Part shown: positions 47,864-58,250 of the stretch, in pieces
Position numbering within the stretch: position 1 is the stretch's first letter
How the letters are laid out: the number at the start of each line of letters is the position of its first letter
Assembly: GCA_027943335.1 (NCBI GenBank)
Contig: BSBK01006397.1
Span: forward strand, 501,001-565,000
Origin: Chamaecyparis obtusa
Taxonomy: Eukaryota; Streptophyta; Pinopsida; Cupressales; Cupressaceae
Length of the DNA stretch: 64,000 nt
Reading direction: 5' to 3'
Notes under the pieces: generated by a model
What the model was told of the DNA's origin: nothing
Seen by the model: only the letters and a program-made list of their open reading frames with translations
Database searches by the model: none
Made by a program: the position numbers and the translations under genes

Positions 47864-49846
47864 CTAGTTTAGATGGGTAGGTGGATGAAAATGATTCAAG
47901 GGTATGCATCTATGTTGATCTTGAGGAAAGATAGGAGATGGAGAGACGTAAGGACCCAAAATAGATGACGAATTAGGAGAATTAGGAGGGGAAAGTGAAG
48001 GGACATAAGGACCCAAGATGGAAGGAAGACATGAAGCCCTTAGCAATGGTGGAAGAGGTCCAAGGATGGAAGTGGAAGACGCAAAAGGATAATCAATAAG
48101 TTCATCAGCATCTATATCACAACCAAGGATATCAGCATCTTTAAAGTGAGCATTAGAATTTTCAATAGGATTGCACACATCTTGAATAGGAGAAACTTCT
48201 TCGATAGGAATTTTCAAAGCTTGCAAAGACTTAGGAAGAGTAGAAAGTGGAGGTGAACATGGAGTGGTAGAACAAGAAGATGGAAGACTTTGATCTTGAC
48301 AAGGAGCTTTGGATAGCATAAGCGCATCATTTTTTTCTTGATTTTCAATAGGCTTAACATCAGAAGTAACAACACCATTTTTAATAACCTTAATGGAAGT
48401 ATCATCTTTGGAAAGCGCAAGTGTAGTAAGGTTATTTTGATTGTCAATAAGCTCAACGGTGTAAGTAGTAGCTTGATCTTGCTTAGGAGATGGTGGAATG
48501 AATGCAGAAGAGTGTAGAGGATCAAAAGAACCATGAAATGGAGGAGAGATGTCATGAAAAGAATTGGATGACATGGAGGGTTCTTGATCTTGATCCCTTT
48601 TTATGTTATTTTCTTTATCATTTTTAGAGTCCTCTTGACATGGAGCCACTTATAAGGACAAGGAAGCATGTTGGAATTGTATGGAAGACTTTGGAAGAGA
48701 TGGTGAAGGACTAACTGAAGTAGGCATTATAACGCATGAAGACTTAGGCTTTTCAAGTTTAGCATTATTGAAAGAATTCACAGCCAAGTGAAGGTTAGCT
48801 TGAGTTTCTTTAAGAGGTAGCCCTTGAGGATAACTATAGGGAACTACATGAAAAGTCTTAGGATCTTTGTTGGATGAAAGATTTGTGAAAGATTCAAAAG
48901 CTTTAGGAGATGTATGGGTATTGGATGAAGTAGGGGATGGAAGGGAACCATCACAAGACAAAGGTTTAGCATTAACATGATCTTGCTTGAGAGTGCAATT
49001 TTTATTTTCAGCATGAGAGTTCTTAGAGGAAGGATTCTTATAATATTTACATTTCAAATCAGCACGGTGCATTTTATATTCCTCAACAGTAGTAGCTAGA
49101 TTATAATCAAGGTATTGTTCACAAAACTCATCAAAGTTTCTTTCAAAATATGAATCATATGGATCACCATCATGGTCTTTCCAATATGAGGACCCATTTC
49201 CAGTAAGCACAAGGACACGACTAGGAGGACTCTTAGGAATCGAGGTGTCATAGGTATCACTACATTGTCCATCATCATAGTCATCATAGTCATCATAGGT
49301 GGGTGTGTCACTCTTCGTGGAAGAGGTATCATAAGGACTATCACGTTGCTCTTTATGGTATGTCTTCTGAAGAGAAGTAAGACTCTTGGGAGAAGTAGAA
49401 GAAGAACGAGATCGTGAAGAAGAGGAAATTGAAGACTTAGTGGAAGAAGAAGACTTGGATAATGAAGAATGTGAATAATGTTTAGAAGAGTCATGGTAAG
49501 ATTTGGAAGATGAGAAAGAATGAGAAAACTTAGATGATGAAGAACGTTTAGAAGAAGGAGGTTGTGATATGATCATGTCTATGATCCTAGTAAAGGCATT
49601 TGATTTAATCATCTTTTCCTTTATTTTTTCCATAAGTTTATCACCCATGAGATATTTGGAAGGACTATTGGAGGAATAAAGATACTCTTCAAATTGAACA
49701 ATGAGTTCAAGATCATCTATTCTCAAGAGAGGTTCCTTAATAACATAGTTGAAATTCATAGTTCTAGAAAAGGAGGAATCAAGCATACAAGAAATGAATA
49801 GATGAATAGAAGAAGGTAGACTAGAAAATAAGAGGAAAAGAATCAA
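47864..49846 (-). pseudogene. Element G gag-like ORF, Ser/Pro-rich, one internal stop
   Basis: About 660 codons in one frame, broken by a single TAA near 48650. A second Met at 49756 (MNFNYVIKEPLLRIDDLE) is the more likely start, since the first 30 residues are hydrophobic and not shared. A helical N-terminus (KLMEKIKEKMIKSNAF) is followed by a long Ser-rich tract (about 49570-49400), an Asp/Tyr run, a charged region (FDEFCEQYLDYNLATTVEEY), and a Pro/Ser-rich C-terminus ending with repeated 'SILGPYV' phrases. It matches the F ORF in the C-terminal half. There is no catalytic motif. It may be a gag derivative or a protein peculiar to this family. Confidence 0.75.
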
Positions 49847-50639
49847 GAAGAAGAAGAAGAATTTCCCATGGGAAAAGAAGACTTTAGAAGAACATGGGAA
49901 ATGGAGAGAAAAGAAGAAGACTAAGAGTCATCTTGTGTAATTGATACCATAATGTTCATTGAGATGTTGAGCAACATGACAACACCTAGGATCTGAGATC
50001 TAGACTGACCAAGGAAGACCAAGCTTCTAAGGAGAACTCACTACAACAGGATGGAACTCAGTTTCAATATTCCAATTAGATCTTTCAAAAGATTTTACAA
50101 TGATGATCAAGCACATAGAACAACAACCAGGGAGTTCAAGCAAACAATCTTCAAGCAATGGGCAAGGGACAAAGCAACCTTGCACATGAACAGAGAATAG
50201 TGACTTAGTATTTTCTACTCCTTAAAGGTTCTACTTGTGTATGTTCTTGAAAATGTTTTAGCAAGCACATAGAACACAACAACATCTTAACAAGCTGTCT
50301 ACAAGGATATACGTGGCTTTCTAAGAGGAGTCCTTGATATACACAAGGTATGTGAGGCCCAAATCCGTAGATGAGAAGAATCCAAAATCACACAGCCAGG
50401 GGGAGACGGTAACCCAAATCTCCTCCTTCACTTCTCAAAGGTATAAAGTTATTTGAGGCTTAGCCAAGAGTGATGTCAAACTCAATTCCCAAGAGAGGTG
50501 TCTTTGGATTCACCTCCCAATATTTATACTCCGCTGGAACACAAGAGTTAAGGTCGTCCCTTGAGGTGGTGTGTCCCCAAGCAGGCCTTCTAAAAAAAAT
50601 AAAATTAAGTAATTCACTATCAAAAGTATTTAAAGCACT
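49847..50639 (-). other. Element G 5' leader, proximal part
   Basis: Non-coding leader upstream of the gag-like ORF. An 'AGAAGAAGAAG' purine tract lies just upstream of the ORF start. Confidence 0.5.
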
Positions 50640-50765
50640 AAAGGTGGAACACTTAACTCTTCAAGTAAATGCGAAGTGAGTCCAAAAGTGGAACATTTAA
50701 CCCTTTAGGATAATGTGAAGCGAATCCAAAAGTGGAACATTTAACCCTTCAAGAGAATGTGAAGC
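50640..50765. repeat. 44-bp tandem repeat in the G leader, left of A
   Basis: About three imperfect copies of GAAGYGARTCCAAAAGTGGA plus ACATTTAACYCTT and a variable tail. The array continues at 58099-58250 on the other side of element A, which inserted into it. Confidence 0.85.
50761..50765. repeat. TSD of element A, left copy (GAAGC)
   Basis: GAAGC here and at 58099-58103, part of the 44-bp repeat. Confidence 0.92.
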
Positions 50766-51395
50766 TGTTGGAAATATTTAGGAATTAACCGAGTTACTGA
50801 GAGGGGAGGGGTGAATCAGTAACTCCAAATTTTCTTTCAATTACAGATGTATTAACATGTAATTTACTTTAACCTTTGCATACAGAAATCATGAAACTTA
50901 AAACATTCACAATAATGACACATAGATTTGGTTACCCAGAAACCTTCCAAGAAGAAAGTAAAACTAGGGTGGGGATGAAACCCACAAAGCTTTAATACTA
51001 CAGAATAAAGTTGGTCGGTTAAGGCTTACAATTTGATCACTTTTGATGATCTGCCCTGTTAGGAGCAATAAGGATTGCTAAATCCACCCTGTTAAAGGAT
51101 TTACAAACATACAATGAAGTATGCACTCGGTAAAGAGATTTTACAAAAGACTGTTAAGTCTACCCGGTTAAAGGATTTTAGTACTGATTCACCTGTTAGG
51201 ATGAAATAGTAGATCTCTTGCTTTACAACTGGATTGCTGATTGAGATTCGCTGATGTACTGATCACCTTCTATGATGAATTTGTCTTTGCTGTTCCTTAT
51301 ACTGCTGAAGCCCTTTGTAATTCTCTTATCTCTGCCTTTTCTTTTTATTCACATTCATACTCATATAATTACATCTTGACATCTTTACAACATTG

Positions 51396-51403
51396 TTTAT
51401 ATA
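51396..51403 (-). promoter_or_regulatory. Candidate TATA box in A LTR (TATATAAA)
   Basis: TATATAAA on the minus strand, kept in the 5' LTR at 57583-57590. Confidence 0.5.
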
Positions 51404-51659
51404 CAAGTCTAAACAATTAATTACAATTACAAAGTCGGCTTGACAAATAAACATAAGTGCTACTAAGTCGGCCCAAGTATGGTTACACGGTTCCTGCAAA
51501 CTAACTCGGTGACTTTCTGATACTCGGCGTCCACTGCATTACTCGGCATCATCATGCACTCGGTAGAAGTGAAGGCACGGTTCATACTGACCACTCGGTA
51601 GGTTTTGAACTCAGTAAATACTGGTGACTCGGTAGACATGATGTTACTCAGTTTACACT

Positions 51660-51864
51660 GTCCTGCTCGGTTTGTACTAACTTGCTCGGTTTGCATTGTC
51701 TTGCTCGGTTTGCACTGTCTGCTCGGTTTTCACTGTCTGCTCGGTTTGCACTGTCTACTCGGTTTGCACTGTCTGCTCAGTTTGCACTATTTTCTTAGTT
51801 TGCACTGTTTGCTCGGTTTGCACTGTCTGCTCGGTTTGCACTGTCTGCTCGGTTTGCACTCAGA
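51660..51864. repeat. 18-bp minisatellite in A 3' LTR, about 11 units
   Basis: Unit TGCTCGGTTTGCACTGTC, about 11 imperfect copies. The 5' LTR has the same number at about 57850-58048, with different point changes. It makes spurious Cys/Leu-repeat ORFs. Confidence 0.93.
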
Positions 51865-51911
51865 ATGCAAATAAGTGTTGTCACTAGTGACAATTCTGCT
51901 TAATGCCAACA

Positions 51912-51923
51912 ATCTCCCCCTTT
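51912..51923 (-). promoter_or_regulatory. Polypurine tract of element A
   Basis: AAAGGGGGAGAT on the minus strand beside the 3' LTR. A second, nearly identical tract (AAAAAGGGGGAGA within 52085-52098) lies about 170 bp upstream. Confidence 0.88.
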
Positions 51924-52130
51924 GGCATTAGTGACAAAAACACTTATTGGCCAAAACTTATATACATGAATCATGCTGAGTTTTATTTTGATTTTTCAAA
52001 ATTTGTCTTTGTTATAGGGCTTTATACATTGTCTCCCGCTTTCAATGTGCTAACTTTTTCTATACAAATCTTCTTCTATACATATCTCCCCCTTTTTGGC
52101 GATAATGCCAAAGGTGCATATACAAGTGAT

Positions 52131-55100
52131 TTACAGAGAGAATCCAAAATTTGATAGAAAATCAAAATGTACCTTCATTATTAGTGCCAGGGTTCTGTCC
52201 CAACTTTCTTGCAAAATCTTGCATGTTTGGATTGCAATTTGGACTTCTGCAGAGAGTTCAATCATGTGATCTGCTATAGAGAACTGATTGTCATGAATCA
52301 ATGTTTTGGAATGTTCAATGTGCTTATACATTGTATTCATGATGGGAAGGATCATGTGTTGGATGTCTAGCAGTGTGGACCGGATCCTTGTGTCTTCTTT
52401 CAGTAGATCTGATTGCATATTTGATAGGTATGAGATTTTCATGTGATGAGCAGAGCTTGAACTTGGTTCAAGTTGCAGCTTCTGTATGCTAATCTTCATA
52501 TCCTCATCCATTTTATTCATTTTATTCGTGACATCCTTTGTGAACTCGGCAATATTGCACAATCTGGCCAAAAGAGAGGTAGCATTCGAATAGGTAGATT
52601 CAATGTTTGACAAAACTGAAGACAATTCTACTTGGTTAATAGCTATGTGTTGAGCAATGTGCTCAAGCACTTTATTGTTGAATCTCTTCTCAGCTCTTTC
52701 AACTAACTTTTCTATCCCAGATGAATCCTCATTGTATTTATTAACTGCTTCTGCTAATTATAGCAAAACATGTTGGGAGGAGTCTACTTTAATACCTAAT
52801 GCATCAGACAAAATGTCCTTAGCATCCTTGATGATTTGATATTCCTTGTCTCTCTCCTCTTTAAGCTTCTTTTGCTTTGCTTTCCTTTGAAGGATTTCAC
52901 CTATATTTTGCATTTGGTCCGCTGATAGATTTGCAAAATCTAATGTTGGAATCTCTATTTCTTCATCTAGGTCTATATCCTCTACTATATTCTTACCCAA
53001 AAATCTTATGCTCGGTTGAGCTTTAGGCTTATCTATGCTTAATGCCTTAGTAGTAGTGACAGTAGATATAGTAGGGCTGGCTATAGAGACTGGTATACTT
53101 TCTACTGGAGAACTTAAAATATTTACACTTGTAGATTCAAAAACTGGAAAACTTACTGCTGGAAAACTTGATGATGTGGGAGACTGCAACTCGGTAGAAG
53201 AAATGGTAGTTGCTTCTGTTGTTGCTATAGATGATTGGACAAATGTTGAAGTTGTCACAACCATGCTTGAAGGTGTCTCTGGGCTGGATGTAGAGACTTT
53301 TACTGGAGAGGTAGGAAGTGATGCAATGACTTCTGCTGCTATCCTCACAGTATCATCTACCTCAGTGGCTTCTTCTTGTTCATCACTGTCATCTTCAATG
53401 TCTTTTATTATTACTGTTTCAATACTCGGTTGGTGAAGATGGTATATGTTTTTCCATGTAGCATTTGCAGCCTTCACAACCGATTCAATATTGTTGATCA
53501 GAATCAAACAAGTATTAAACTTTAATGTCATCTTACTTTCATTGTCCTTCAATGCCTTCTTTACTTCATCATTTTTCAAGCTCGGCATTAACTGTCTTAG
53601 GGTTTGATCAAATATGTCTTTTACAGTTTGCTTGGCATTGCTCCATCTCATTTTTATTGGATCTACTAGAACTGCTGGAACCTATGGGGCTATTTCTTCA
53701 GGAGAGTATTTCCACTATCCCATCTTTTCAATAACAGCATCTTCTATTTCCTTCTATTCTGTTTCTAATCTGGTTTCATATTTAAAAGATTTTATGTTAC
53801 TTACTCCAGATCCTGATCTGTCTCTAAAAAGTTTGATCCTTTCTTGAAAGTTTAGAGGAGGCCTTTTGAATACTATGTCTTTATCTACCTTGTCTGCCTT
53901 GTCTGCCTTACCTCTTGCACTCCTCCTTGTAAATACAGTAGTGGGAGGCTTAGGTGCCTTAGTGATGAATACCTTTCCTTTCTTCTTTGCAGGTTCTGGT
54001 TCCTCTATTTTCTCATCCTTTTCCTCTTCTTCATCTTTTCTCCTTTGTCCTCGGTTAGCATTTTCATTTTGGCTATCCTCTTCTTTCCTTTGTTTACCGC
54101 CTGTGGAAGCTTTATGCTTAGTTCAATTCTCACCTTAGCTTCATCATATGTTCCAAAATATGGAGCTTTGGGATTGACAGGCTGATTAAGAAGAGCTTCA
54201 ATGATATTCTTGGTTTCATCAATATTTACCTCATAAGGAAGAGGTTTTACATATACAGTCCTCGGTTTAGCTGCTTGAATATATACATTGTCACAATCCA
54301 CCATAAAACAAATGTCATCCTTGTAATCTTCCACCAACTTCTGTGGAATCCAGAATCTGTCATTCATTTTCTCTTTGAAAGACTCAAAATAATTATCCAT
54401 GATGCTTTCAAAATTTTCACCCATTTCTGAGATGTATTCATTTATTTCATAAAGGACTGGCACATCTTTTCTCCATACAACTTTTCCTTTAGAAGGGAAT
54501 AATTTCTGAGCATAGAAGAATAAACAGACCAATAAGGATCTAAACTTACATGGATTGTTTTTGGAAGTTTGAATGTTTTCCATGTTTTTGTTAAACTGCT
54601 TTAACAATAAGTCTGCTAGGTCAAATGTTAAGTTATTCTTGACCACTTTGTATGCTAGGTCAATAGCTTCACAGGAGACACTATTCTGTCGACTTGAACT
54701 GTAAATCTTATGGGCAATTATGTGTGTACCAAACTTCAGTTCAGCATCGGTAATGCTGCTAACTTTCATGCCTCTACCATCCCACTCGGCTAGGGTTTTC
54801 TTCTCTAGTTCTGTCCGACCTAGGGTTTTGGTAGTTTTTGCTTTGTTCAACATGGGAAGACCGATGATTTGATGAATCATCTTCTTGGTGATCTCTATGG
54901 GTTGCTCAAGCCAAATCTTGCCATCATGTACACGGCTAAGAATGTATCTAACCCATTTCTCCCGAAAGTTTCGAGGTAGATGTGCAATGTGAACTAAACC
55001 TTTATCCCAGATGTTTGTGCTCGGGTTTGAGAATACCATCCACACATAGTTCTTCACACACAATATCTAGCTCTAGATTTCCCATTTCTTGAATTGAACA

Positions 55101-55277
55101 GTTGAAATGATTGCGGATATCGTTAATAAGTAGTACCTTAGGAGGAATCTGAGATTGAGCTCCGTTCGGATCTAGGGCTGCTGCAATTGCGGGCACGATC
55201 TTGAAATCTGGTGCTCTCCATTCCCCTTGGACTAACATTTCTGATCCTTTCTTCATTGAAGTGTTGGATGATGCCAT
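52131..55277 (-). pseudogene. Element A ORF2: large unknown protein with ICFMV motif
   Basis: The reading path of about 1,050 codons runs from Met 55277 (MASSNTSMKKGSEML) to 52131, through two opposite frameshifts (near 55007 and near 54050) and about four stops. N-terminal ~420 residues: 'GAQSQIPPKVLLINDIR', then 'EITKKMIHQIIGLPMLNK', 'FRSLLVCLFFYAQKLFP' and 'VEDYKDDICFMVDCDNVY' (about 54295-54330). Next is a Lys/Glu-rich stretch, a Ser/Thr/Val-rich low-complexity region (about 53400-53050) and a helical coiled-coil C-terminus (52950-52131). Element B carries a homologue in the same position. LINE ORF3 shares the layout and the GLP/GIP turn. No catalytic motif is seen; a DNA-binding or capsid-related role would be guesswork. 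It could be a relative of the plant 'putative transposon protein' domain. Confidence 0.82.
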
Positions 55278-55692
55278 GGTAGCTCACAGAAAATTCCTTT
55301 CGCAAAAGTATTGAATCGCTGGGTTGCCCTTGAAATTTTCTTCTCTCAAAGTGCTAAAGGTTCGCGGTGAAGAATGAGTTCGATTACTTGCCTTTTGTTT
55401 ACAACTCTGTCATTAATGCTCAGTACAAATTAGGATATGAATTTTGACAGACTGTCACCCACTAAGAATTAATTGCTCGGTAAAGACTTCACAACTCGGT
55501 GAACTGAGAATTCATATTGCTCTGACCTCGCTCGGTAAAGACTGGTACCGACCTTGCTCGGTAAAGACTGATACCGACCTTCCTGTGATCTTACTGCATC
55601 TTGCATGCTGATTTAGATCTTTCTTTTAATTTGGTTCTGGAACTGCTTGAGATTGGTCTATGAGAATACAGTTCCAGTGCTTTCTTGGAAAT

Positions 55693-56886
55693 TTAGTTTG
55701 AGTCGATAGAGCCACCCATTCCATTACCTGGACTGGTTTGCTCGGTAGATTTAGGAATCCATTTTTGTCTCACCTGTTTCCTGACCTTAGTTGCTTCATT
55801 CTTCTTTCCATCTTCAACTTCACTAGCATTCATGCAGTTTCTGGCTATGTGACCGAGTTTAGTGCATTTGAAGCATCTTACGGTAGTATCTCTTTTCCTT
55901 AGATGATGTTTTATGCAGTTCATGCCAATGTGTCCATATTCTCCATAGTAATGACATCTACACCAGGTTTTGTAGTCCCATCCAAACATTGCTTTCATAA
56001 TTTGTTCTGCTGGATTGAATATTTTGGATCTGCACTCGGATGCTTTGTGACCTTGTTTGTTGCACTTGTGACAATTACCTCTGAATCTTGGTTTTTTTCT
56101 GCATTCATTTGCTTTGTGACCAGGTTGATTGCAGTGGTAGCATTTTCCATTGAATTCTGCCTTTTTATTGCTCCAACATTTATTTGAAGTATGTCCTATT
56201 TTACCACAGTGATTACAAGTAGGTTTTTGATTCCTTTGAGTACCTTGCTTAGAAGATTCACCTTCTCCTTTGTATCCAAGTCCTGCTTTTCCTTTTTGCC
56301 TATGAAGATTTCGCTCATATAGCTGATTCAAGTCTTCTTGACTTTTCAGCATTCCTTCATTGATTTTTTTTTCAGCGTTTAGGTCATCCACCAATCTTAG
56401 ATTGATTTCCTTTTTGGATCTTAGTTCTTCTCTTGTGCTTTCTATTTCTGATCTTAGATTCAAAATTTTCTCATTTGTATGAGAGATCTGATCAATTAGG
56501 TTTTCTAGCTGAAGGGTTTTATTTTGGACTTCAATGTTCCTTCCATCTAATTCATCTTTCAACTTGTTTCTTTGTTCCAAGTTCTCACAAAATCTTGTAG
56601 AGTGTCGCTCTTGTTCTCTTTTTAATTTTCTCACTTCTTCCTACAGAGACCCATTCTTTTCTAGGAGTTCTTTGACAGCATTGTTTGCTTCATCTGAGCT
56701 ATTTGAGGGAAAAAGATCTTCAATCTTTTCTTCAATGTAATTCTGATCATTCATCTGATTTGCAAGTTCCTTCCTTCTTCTTAGGGATTAGGAAAGATGT
56801 TCTTTTGCTTCTTTAAGTTTAGCTATGGCCATTTCCAGATCTAGCTTTTCATTTTCAATCACCTTGTTCAGTTTGAATACCTCCAT
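55693..56886 (-). pseudogene. Element A ORF1: coiled coil plus five zinc knuckles (gag-like)
   Basis: The Met at 56886 lies about 50 nt after the primer site and opens 398 codons in one frame, with two stops (near 56790 and 56645). The N-terminal ~230 residues are a long coiled coil rich in Glu/Lys/Leu. Five CCHC-type boxes follow: CNHCGKIGHTSNKC, CYHCNQPGHKANEC, CHKCNKQGHKASEC, a divergent CRCHYYGEYGHIGMNC and CFKCTKLGHIARNC. The C-terminus is basic. It has no capsid-like core that I recognise, unlike Copia gag of E or Gypsy gag of D. Presumably it binds and packages element RNA. Confidence 0.85.
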
Positions 56887-56938
56887 TGTCCTGGATCTTT
56901 GCTCAAGCTAGTTAAGCTTTGTCTTGAGAACCAATGCT

Positions 56939-56950
56939 GCTCTGATACCA
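56939..56950 (-). promoter_or_regulatory. Primer-binding site of element A (initiator tRNA-Met)
   Basis: TGGTATCAGAGC on the minus strand, two bases after the 5' LTR. Exact match to the plant initiator tRNA-Met primer site. Confidence 0.93.
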
Positions 56951-56952
56951 AT

Positions 56953-58098
56953 TGTTGGAAATATTCAGGAATTAACCGAGTTACTGAGAGGGGAGGGGTG
57001 AATCAGTAACTCCAAATTTTCTTTCAATTACAGATGTATTAACATGTAATTTACTTTAACCTTTGCATACAGAAATCATGAAACTTAAAACATTCACAAT
57101 AATGACACATAGATTTGGTTACCCAGAAACCTTCCAAGAAGAAAGTAAAACTGGGGTGGGGATGAAACCCACAAAGCTTTAATACTGCAGAATAAAGTTG
57201 GCTGGTTAAGGCTTACAATTTAATCACTTCTGATGATCTGCCCTGTTAGGAGCAATAAGGATTGCTAAATCCACCCTGTTAAAGGATTTACAAACATACA
57301 ATGAAGTATGCACTCGGTAAAGAGATTTTACAAAAGACTGTTAAGTCTACCCGGTTAAAGGATTTTAGTACTGATTCACTTGTTAGGATGAAATAGTAGA
57401 TCTCTTGCTTTACAACTGGATTGCTGATTGAGATTCGCTGATGTACTGATCACCTTCTGTGATGAATTTGTCTTTGTTGTTCCTTATATTGCTGAAGCCC
57501 TTTGTAATTCGCTTATCTCTGCCTTTTCTTTTTATTCACATTCATACTCATATAATTACATCTTGACATCTTTACAACATTGTTTATATACAAATCTAAA
57601 CAATTAATTACAATTACAAAGTCAGCTTGACAAATAAACATAAGTGCTACTAAGTCGGCCCAAGTATGGTTACACGGTTCCTGCAAACTAACTCGGTGAC
57701 TTTCTGATACTCGGCGTCCACTGCATTACTCGGCATCGTCATGCACTCGGTAGAAGTGAAGGCACGATTCATACTGACCACTCGGCAGGTTTTGAACTCA
57801 GTAAATACTGGTGACTCGGTAGACATGATGTTACTCGGTTTACACTGTCCTGCTCGGTTTGTACTAACTTGCTCAGTTTGCACTGTCTTGCTCGGTTTGC
57901 ACTGTCTGCTCGGTTTGCACTGTCTGCTCGATTTGCACTGCCTGCTCAGTTTGCACTATCTGCTCGGTTTGCACTGTCTGCTCGGTTTGCACTATTTTCT
58001 CAGTTTGCACTGTCTGCTCAATTTGCACTGTCTGCTCGGTTTGCACTCAGAATGCAAATAAGTGTTGTCACTAGTGGCAATTCTGCTTAATGCCAACA
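56953..58098 (-). repeat. 5' LTR of element A
   Basis: 1,146 bp, partner of 50766-51911. TATA candidate at 57583-57590; 18-bp minisatellite at about 57850-58048. Confidence 0.95.
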
Positions 58099-58250
58099 GA
58101 AGCGAGTCCAAAAGTGGAACATTTAACTCTTCACACCAACTCAAAGTGAATCCAAAAGTGGAACATTTAACTCTTCACACCAGCTCAAAGTGACTCCAAA
58201 AGTGGAACATTTAACTCCTCACATCAACTCAAAGTGAGTCCACACTTTAG
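58099..58250. repeat. 44-bp tandem repeat in the G leader, right of A (starts with the TSD)
   Basis: About three more copies of the unit seen at 50640-50765. The first five bases (GAAGC) are the right TSD copy of A. Confidence 0.88.

Larger units (their letters stand above)
50766..51911 (-). repeat. 3' LTR of element A
   Basis: 1,146 bp, TGTTGGAAATATT...AATGCCAACA on plus. Contains an 18-bp minisatellite and many CTCGGT motifs. Confidence 0.95.
50766..58098 (-). mobile_element. Non-autonomous LTR retrotransposon A, structurally complete and pol-less
   Basis: 7,333 bp with two LTRs of exactly 1,146 bp (50766-51911, 56953-58098), a perfect TSD, an initiator-Met primer site and polypurine tract, all consistent with leftward transcription. 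It codes for ORF1 (coiled coil and five zinc knuckles) and ORF2 (about 1,050 codons, unknown), with nothing resembling protease, RT, RNase H or integrase between them. LTRs differ by roughly 30 positions, about 2.6 percent by eye, so it is the youngest element here. Polypurine sequence AAAGGGGGAGAT followed by TGTTGG and the initiator-Met site resemble Sirevirus (Copia) signals. It needs enzymes in trans. Confidence 0.92.

Noticed and set aside
51660..51864. CRISPR-like array
   Set aside because: Units are contiguous 18-mers without unique spacers, in a plant LTR.
51605..51887. Cys/Leu-rich repeat ORFs on plus within the A LTR (and the same at 57741-58090)
   Set aside because: They are produced by the 18-bp minisatellite, open in several frames, and lie in an LTR.
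52131..55277. Calling A ORF2 an envelope-like protein
   Set aside because: No signal peptide or convincing transmembrane segment; position alone is not enough.
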